Below, piece after piece: positions 39,175-42,051 of a stretch of 42,051 nt of DNA. The notes under the pieces are model-generated. The model ran no database searches, was not told the origin of the DNA, and worked only from the letters and a program-made list of their open reading frames with translations. How positions within the stretch are numbered: the first letter of the stretch is position 1; each line of letters starts with the position of its first letter. Both the position numbers and the translations under genes were made by a program. This stretch comes from JACRFW01 sp964531745. Its GTDB lineage: Bacteria; Patescibacteriota; Patescibacteriia; Magasanikbacterales; GWA2-37-8. The DNA is taken from assembly GCA_964531745.1 (NCBI GenBank), contig CAZHFX010000005.1, positions 1-42,051 on the forward strand, read 5' to 3'.

Positions 39175-40866
39175 ATGAACAAAAAAATCGGGTTGATTAT
39201 TTTGATTTTTTTATTGGCTGGCGCTGTCGGGGGCGCTGTTTGGTATTGGAGTAAAGGCGGCGGAGGCGGCGAGCCGGCAGGAATCAAATTGACAGGGCGG
39301 TTTACAGATCAGATTCAGCCGCTTAATGTTGGATCGCGCTTATCCGGGGCCGGCGTTAATAAAAAAATTAATCAGCAAGGCGGGACGATTGAGCTCCGCG
39401 ACGGGAGTATCAAAGCCACTTTGGTTTTGCCGGAGAAATCCGTTATCGGCGCGCAAAATATTGGTTTGACACGAATTATTTCCCTGTCCGATTTGTCGGC
39501 CGGAGCCAGTTTCGTGGCGGGCGTGGCGCTGTCGCCGGATGGTCTGCGTCTAGTTAGGGCCGGTCAATTAACCGTGGATTTGCCGCCAAACACCGATACT
39601 AATAATTTGTTTGGCTTTTCTTATAGCGGCGAAGGACGGGATTTTTATCTTTATCCGATTAAAATCGTCGGCAGTCAGGCGGTATTTAATTTGAGCGGAT
39701 TCAGCGGCTACGGCCTGATCAATTTCGGCAGTGGCGCGCCCAAAATTGTTCCTTCCACGGCGGGCAAACAGGCGCGGCAATATATAGCGACGTTAATTCA
39801 GCAGGCCGGGCCGGACAGTTTAAGCGAAAGCGCTCTCCGCGATATCCAAGATTTGCTCGGCGAATGGTATTCATCCTTGGTAAAACCGCGGGTTGTTTCC
39901 GCTCAAAATGACGGCGATTTGGTTGATCAAGCCGCCTACGACTATTTAGAGTGGCTGCAATCTGCCCAGGCGCTTGGTTTGGATGATCGGTTTGTCGCAG
40001 AAATTGACGTTGCTTTGCGCGGATTGGCTGTGGCGATAAAAAACGCGGTCAATGAAGCGGCCATCAAATGCGTGGCTGGACTTGACCCCAAAATGGCGGG
40101 GAGAATGCTCCATTTGTCCACCCTAGCCCAGCTTCTTGGCATTGATGGCGAAGCCGGCATTGACATGGATGACATCATCAAGAAAGCGGCCAAATGCGCG
40201 CGTTTTGAGCTTAAGATTACCTCCAGCCTGCAAGAAAACAACCGGGCCGGCGGATTTCAAAAGACCGAAGCGTCAGGATCGGCGGCGCTTAACGCGACGG
40301 AAATGTTAACTTTGGCGGGCGAAGGAAATTTGAAGGTGGAAAAATTATCTAATGAGCAGGCGGTTTGCCTTCGGAAGAAACCGGTTGACTACCAAATTAT
40401 TGTTCCCGACACTAAACTGGAGTGGAAGGAGAAAGAGAGAGTCGTACAGCTCCGCTTAACCTTTGTCGTGCCGGAAGAAAATGAGGGCGGTTGCGGCGAT
40501 TATATGAGTACTTTTATTCCGGAGGAAGATGATGGAAGCCAGTATATGCGCGAAATTAGGGCGCGGACGCGTGAGTGCGCGGCCGCGGCAATGTTTGATT
40601 GTTCTTACGGTCCGGCTGGCTACAACCGTGTTAATGATTTTTGGAGCGATCGGTGGCTGGATATTTTTATGGACGCGCATGCCGATGAAATGCGCGTTGA
40701 CGCCGCTAATCGGCAGGTTTCCTTTGTCATTTCCAATTGGCAGATTTTGGATAATCCGGAAGCCTACGCCAAAAAGACTTACAATCGCTCCAAGCCAAGC
40801 CAGTATGGCGGCGAGACAATTATTGAAGATACTGTTTTAGAATTGATACATACTCCGGGGATATAA
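39175..40866 (+). CDS. Large anchored extracellular protein of unknown function
   Basis: The 563-residue protein has an N-terminal membrane helix (about 5-25) and a Gly-rich linker (GGGGGEP). A beta-rich domain follows (about 45-182): GGTIELRDGSIKATLVLPEKS, DLPPNTDTNNLFGFSY, VFNLSGFSGYGLI. This is weakly like a ZU5-type sandwich. A helical region (about 190-345) holds two cysteines. The last third is a second beta-rich area with scattered cysteines (VCLRKK, GGCGDY, RECAAAAMFDC), probably disulfide-bonded. I do not recognise a family for the whole. It is a single-gene unit with its own promoter and terminator hairpin. Surface display is inference. Confidence 0.7.
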   Translation: MNKKIGLIILIFLLAGAVGGAVWYWSKGGGGGEPAGIKLTGRFTDQIQPLNVGSRLSGAGVNKKINQQGGTIELRDGSIKATLVLPEKSVIGAQNIGLTRIISLSDLSAGASFVAGVALSPDGLRLVRAGQLTVDLPPNTDTNNLFGFSYSGEGRDFYLYPIKIVGSQAVFNLSGFSGYGLINFGSGAPKIVPSTAGKQARQYIATLIQQAGPDSLSESALRDIQDLLGEWYSSLVKPRVVSAQNDGDLVDQAAYDYLEWLQSAQALGLDDRFVAEIDVALRGLAVAIKNAVNEAAIKCVAGLDPKMAGRMLHLSTLAQLLGIDGEAGIDMDDIIKKAAKCARFELKITSSLQENNRAGGFQKTEASGSAALNATEMLTLAGEGNLKVEKLSNEQAVCLRKKPVDYQIIVPDTKLEWKEKERVVQLRLTFVVPEENEGGCGDYMSTFIPEEDDGSQYMREIRARTRECAAAAMFDCSYGPAGYNRVNDFWSDRWLDIFMDAHADEMRVDAANRQVSFVISNWQILDNPEAYAKKTYNRSKPSQYGGETIIEDTVLELIHTPGI

Positions 40867-40889
40867 ACCCGGAGTAAGCGAGTTTTTTT
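40851..40889 (+). terminator. Terminator of the large anchored protein gene
   Basis: TACTCCGGG (40851-40859) and CCCGGAGTA (40868-40876) form a perfect 9-bp stem that overlaps the stop codon. A run of seven T follows 6 nt later (40883-40889). Confidence 0.65.
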
Positions 40890-40892
40890 ACA

Positions 40893-40920
40893 AAAAGACA
40901 TTCCATCTCGGATGTCTTTT
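40893..40920 (-). terminator. Hairpin terminator of the leftward small-gene transcript
   Basis: AAAAGACAT (40893-40901) and ATGTCTTTT (40912-40920) form a 9-bp stem. Leftward it is followed by five T, so it suits the transcript of the gene at 41073-41276. Rightward the T run is shorter. Confidence 0.6.
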
Positions 40921-40930
40921 GGATGATTTG

Positions 40931-40991
40931 GCAAGATCGCCCTCGTTATAGCTACCAATTTGATAGTTATAACGAGTTGGGGCGGTCTTGC
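40931..40991. other. Long two-part hairpin, possible structured RNA
   Basis: GCAAGATCGCCC (40931-40942) pairs with GGGCGGTCTTGC (40980-40991). TCGTTATAGCTA (40943-40954) pairs with TAGTTATAACGA (40964-40975), with GTTG bulged on one side. Both imperfect pairs are G-T and would be G-U wobbles in a rightward RNA but A-C mismatches in a leftward RNA. A second hairpin CCCCTCT/AGAGGGG follows (40999-41026). No coding sequence is supported here. Confidence 0.6.
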
Positions 40992-41072
40992 GCGTCGGCC
41001 CCTCTTGCCTCGCCTCCCGAGAGGGGAGAGTGGCCGGGCGTTTTGTATGACGCTTTTCGCCGGTGTGTTGCG

Positions 41073-41276
41073 TCAGGCCACGCGCCGTTGGTCGGCGAGC
41101 GAAACCGTGAGCACGCGGAAACCGCGCCGCCGGTCGTATTCGCTCCTCATGGAGAGAGTGACGTAGCGCGAGCCTGTAGCTTGCCGGAGGGCATCCAGCC
41201 ACTCCACAAGTCCGGTGCGCGCCGCGGTGGTGTCCTCCGCCTCTTCTGTCCTTATTGTCCTTCGTCGTATCACCAT
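41073..41276 (-). CDS. Hypothetical small protein, 67 residues
   Basis: I do not recognise this small basic protein. It starts MVIRRRTIRTEEAEDTTAARTG and continues with LVEWLDALRQATGSRYVTLSMRSEYDRRRGFRVLTVSLAD, which reads like a small alpha/beta domain. The start is set by AAAGGGG 5 nt before ATG 41276. A near-perfect promoter lies at 41343-41371. The leader holds a GCGCCT/AGGCGC hairpin (about 41312-41328). A longer frame starting at 41342 would begin at or before the expected transcript start. The composition is rich in G+C. The long 3' region includes the hairpins at 40893-41026. Confidence 0.6.
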   Translation of the reverse strand: MVIRRRTIRTEEAEDTTAARTGLVEWLDALRQATGSRYVTLSMRSEYDRRRGFRVLTVSLADQRRVA

Positions 41277-41342
41277 TTTGTCCCCTTTCGCGGGGTGTGC
41301 CGGGTGGCGCGCGCCTACCGCAGGCGCGTGTGATTCGTCCAC

Positions 41343-41371
41343 ACCATAACACTAATTTTACTTTTTGTCAA
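41343..41371 (-). promoter_or_regulatory. Consensus promoter of the 67-residue gene
   Basis: Read leftward: TTGACA (41366-41371), 17 nt, TATGGT (41343-41348). The transcript would start near 41336 with a leader of about 60 nt. Confidence 0.75.
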
Positions 41372-41398
41372 TATGGTTATTGCGTTTTTTTTAGTCAT

Positions 41399-41412
41399 CC
41401 GCCAGCTGGCGG
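41399..41412. repeat. Perfect 14-bp palindrome
   Basis: CCGCCAGCTGGCGG stands between divergent promoters. It resembles the inner CCGCCA/TGGCGG hairpin of the repeat copy at 8710-8792. Confidence 0.6.
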
Positions 41413-41427
41413 GTGGGCTGGCGCGCC

Positions 41428-41456
41428 TTGACTTTTGAGCAGAAAGCATATACTAT
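41428..41456 (+). promoter_or_regulatory. Predicted promoter of tRNA-Glu
   Basis: TTGACT (41428-41433) is followed by TATACTAT (41449-41456); TACTAT gives 17-nt spacing. About 95 nt of leader precede the tRNA and hold two hairpins (ATTTTACC/GGTAAAAT and ATGATT/AATCAT). Confidence 0.55.
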
Positions 41457-41557
41457 GAGCTATGTTAAATTAACAAAAAAATAGAAAACGGCCCCATGCC
41501 GATTTTACCTCGGTAAAATGGGAAAGTAAAAAGATGATTGGAAAAATCATAAAAATT

Positions 41558-41632
41558 GGCCCCATCGTCTAATGGCTAGGACACCACGCTTTCAATGTGG
41601 TAATACGGGTTCGATTCCCGTTGGGGCTACCA
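41558..41632 (+). tRNA. tRNA-Glu (anticodon UUC), CCA encoded
   Basis: The acceptor GGCCCCA pairs with TGGGGCT, with a G-T pair at 1-72. The anticodon stem CCACG/TGTGG carries loop CTTTCAA with TTC. The T arm is CGGG-TTCGATT-CCCG. The 3' ACCA is encoded at 41629-41632, unlike the other two tRNAs in this window. A serine recombinase gene begins 349 nt downstream, so this tRNA may mark the edge of an integrated element. Confidence 0.95.
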
Positions 41633-41669
41633 GAAAAAAACTTTTCGGATTTTCGGCAAAAATTTGGTT

Positions 41670-41699
41670 GGCGGCGTGTAACGCCGCCCAGTGTTTTTT
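41670..41699 (+). terminator. Probable terminator after tRNA-Glu
   Basis: GGCGGCG (41670-41676) and CGCCGCC (41682-41688) form a 7-bp stem, with six T at 41694-41699. The rest of the gap to 41864 is AT-rich with CCGCC/GGCGG and GGAGG/CCTCC hairpins near 41742-41770. I see no gene there. Confidence 0.6.
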
Positions 41700-41864
41700 C
41701 GGCGAAGTGTCGCTGTTTTTTAATTTTCCCCACACCACTTTTCCGCCCGTGAGGCGGAGGTTCGCCTCCCGCGCGATTTAAAATTTTGTCTCGTTTTGTC
41801 TCGTTATTTGCTTTGCCAGACAAAAATAATTTTTATTTTTCTTTAAAATGTGTTAAACTAATAA

Positions 41865-41960
41865 TGCACCAACCTGAAAAAAGAAAAACTCTTTTTTAAT
41901 AGCCGTCTTGGACAATCCTTAAGAGTTTTTCTTTTGGGTTGGTGCACCAGGGCGGCTATT
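41865..41960. other. Interleaved inverted repeats (A-B-A'-B') upstream of the recombinase
   Basis: A (41865-41874 plus 41879-41893) pairs with A' (41921-41935 plus 41937-41946), giving 15 and 10 bp around a small internal loop. B (41898-41911), inside the loop of A, pairs with B' (41947-41960) at all 14 positions if two G-T pairs are allowed. Candidates are an alternating RNA switch, a pseudoknot or a recombination site. Confidence 0.7.
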
Positions 41961-41981
41961 TAAGTTTTAATCAAAAAATAT

Positions 41982-42051
41982 ATGCAAAAATTCTTTTTGT
42001 ATGCCCGCAAATCCACGGATGTGGAGGATAAACAGGTTTTAAGCATTGAAG
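41982..42051 (+). CDS. Large serine recombinase, N-terminal 23 residues (truncated by window end)
   Basis: The product begins MQKFFLYARKSTDVEDKQVLSIE. This is the start of the resolvase catalytic domain of large serine recombinases, with the catalytic serine in ARKST (Ser11). Such enzymes insert and remove phage-like or mobile elements, or act in site-specific inversion. Only 70 nt are in view, so the domain order and activity cannot be judged. No Shine-Dalgarno site is visible. Its position behind tRNA-Glu and an unusual inverted-repeat array suggests the border of a mobile element. Confidence 0.8.
   Translation, partial: MQKFFLYARKSTDVEDKQVLSIE

Noticed and set aside
40888..41352. A 154-codon leftward frame covering the structured region
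   Set aside because: Its start lies upstream of the likely transcript start, the product is low-complexity and rich in Arg/Thr/Pro, and it runs through hairpins. The 67-residue frame has a proper ribosome-binding site.
41490..41565. Duplicated GGCCCCAT before and at the start of tRNA-Glu as an att site
   Set aside because: Only 8 bases are shared and the 5' end of a tRNA is an unusual att location; chance cannot be excluded.
1..42051. CRISPR array or cas genes
   Set aside because: No regularly spaced direct repeats and no Cas-like proteins were seen; the repeats present are palindromic and dispersed.

Overview
This window looks like part of a genome bin of a Candidate Phyla Radiation (Patescibacteria, probably Parcubacteria-like) bacterium. 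The reasons are the gene neighbours and families rather than any single marker. Two secreted proteins carry the two-helix pilin-like membrane segment common in these bacteria. There is a DUF5674 protein and several small proteins of unknown function. Most genes lack a clear Shine-Dalgarno site, and housekeeping genes of different pathways sit in short, tightly packed operons. A 10-N gap inside dnaE shows that this is a scaffold of joined contigs. The lineage call is inference; a marker-gene tree would settle it.

Layout. 1-2215 (leftward): secG, then an anchored peptide-type ABC solute-binding protein that runs off the left edge. 2313-4485 (rightward): a DsbA-fold membrane protein and a cysteine-rich pilin-like protein. 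4573-7389: uvrA. 7384-9652 (leftward): tRNA-Ile(UAU), rluD, gmk, rplS. 9754-15061 (rightward): PAP2 phosphatase, sugar nucleotidyltransferase, short MltG, queA, recG. 15072-21725 (leftward): clpC, a coiled-coil membrane protein, an anchored beta-propeller, a DsbA-fold protein without catalytic cysteines, and a pilin-like/amidase fusion. 21899-23296: phosphomannomutase/phosphoglucomutase cut by an in-frame TAG. 23332-24803 (leftward): lemA-htpX. 24886-34340 (rightward): site-2 protease, pheS, DUF5674, a small helical protein, pheT, a small membrane protein, dnaE. 34337-39021 (leftward): a GerMN lipoprotein with a DUF2207 membrane protein, a small gene cut by TAA, tRNA-Met, a 132-residue orphan and tsaD. 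39175-40866: a large anchored orphan protein. 40867-42051: structured non-coding DNA, a 67-residue leftward orphan gene, tRNA-Glu, and the start of a large serine recombinase behind an unusual nested inverted repeat.

How the genes work together. Most are core functions: export (secG), replication and repair (dnaE, uvrA, recG), translation and tRNA modification (pheST, rplS, rluD, queA, tsaD, three tRNAs), nucleotide metabolism (gmk) and proteolysis (clpC, htpX, rseP-like). Envelope work is represented by mltG, the amidase fusion, PAP2, the sugar-phosphate genes and many anchored or secreted proteins.

The most unusual signals are these. A family of palindromic repeats is inserted in frame inside rluD and tsaD and also sits just upstream of queA. 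Two genes are cut by a single in-frame stop. Both DsbA-fold proteins have lost the CXXC pair. A pilin-like membrane segment is fused to a peptidoglycan amidase. A tRNA-Ile(UAU) gene ends 2 nt before the rluD start codon. Two interleaved inverted repeats (A-B-A'-B') lie between tRNA-Glu and the recombinase.
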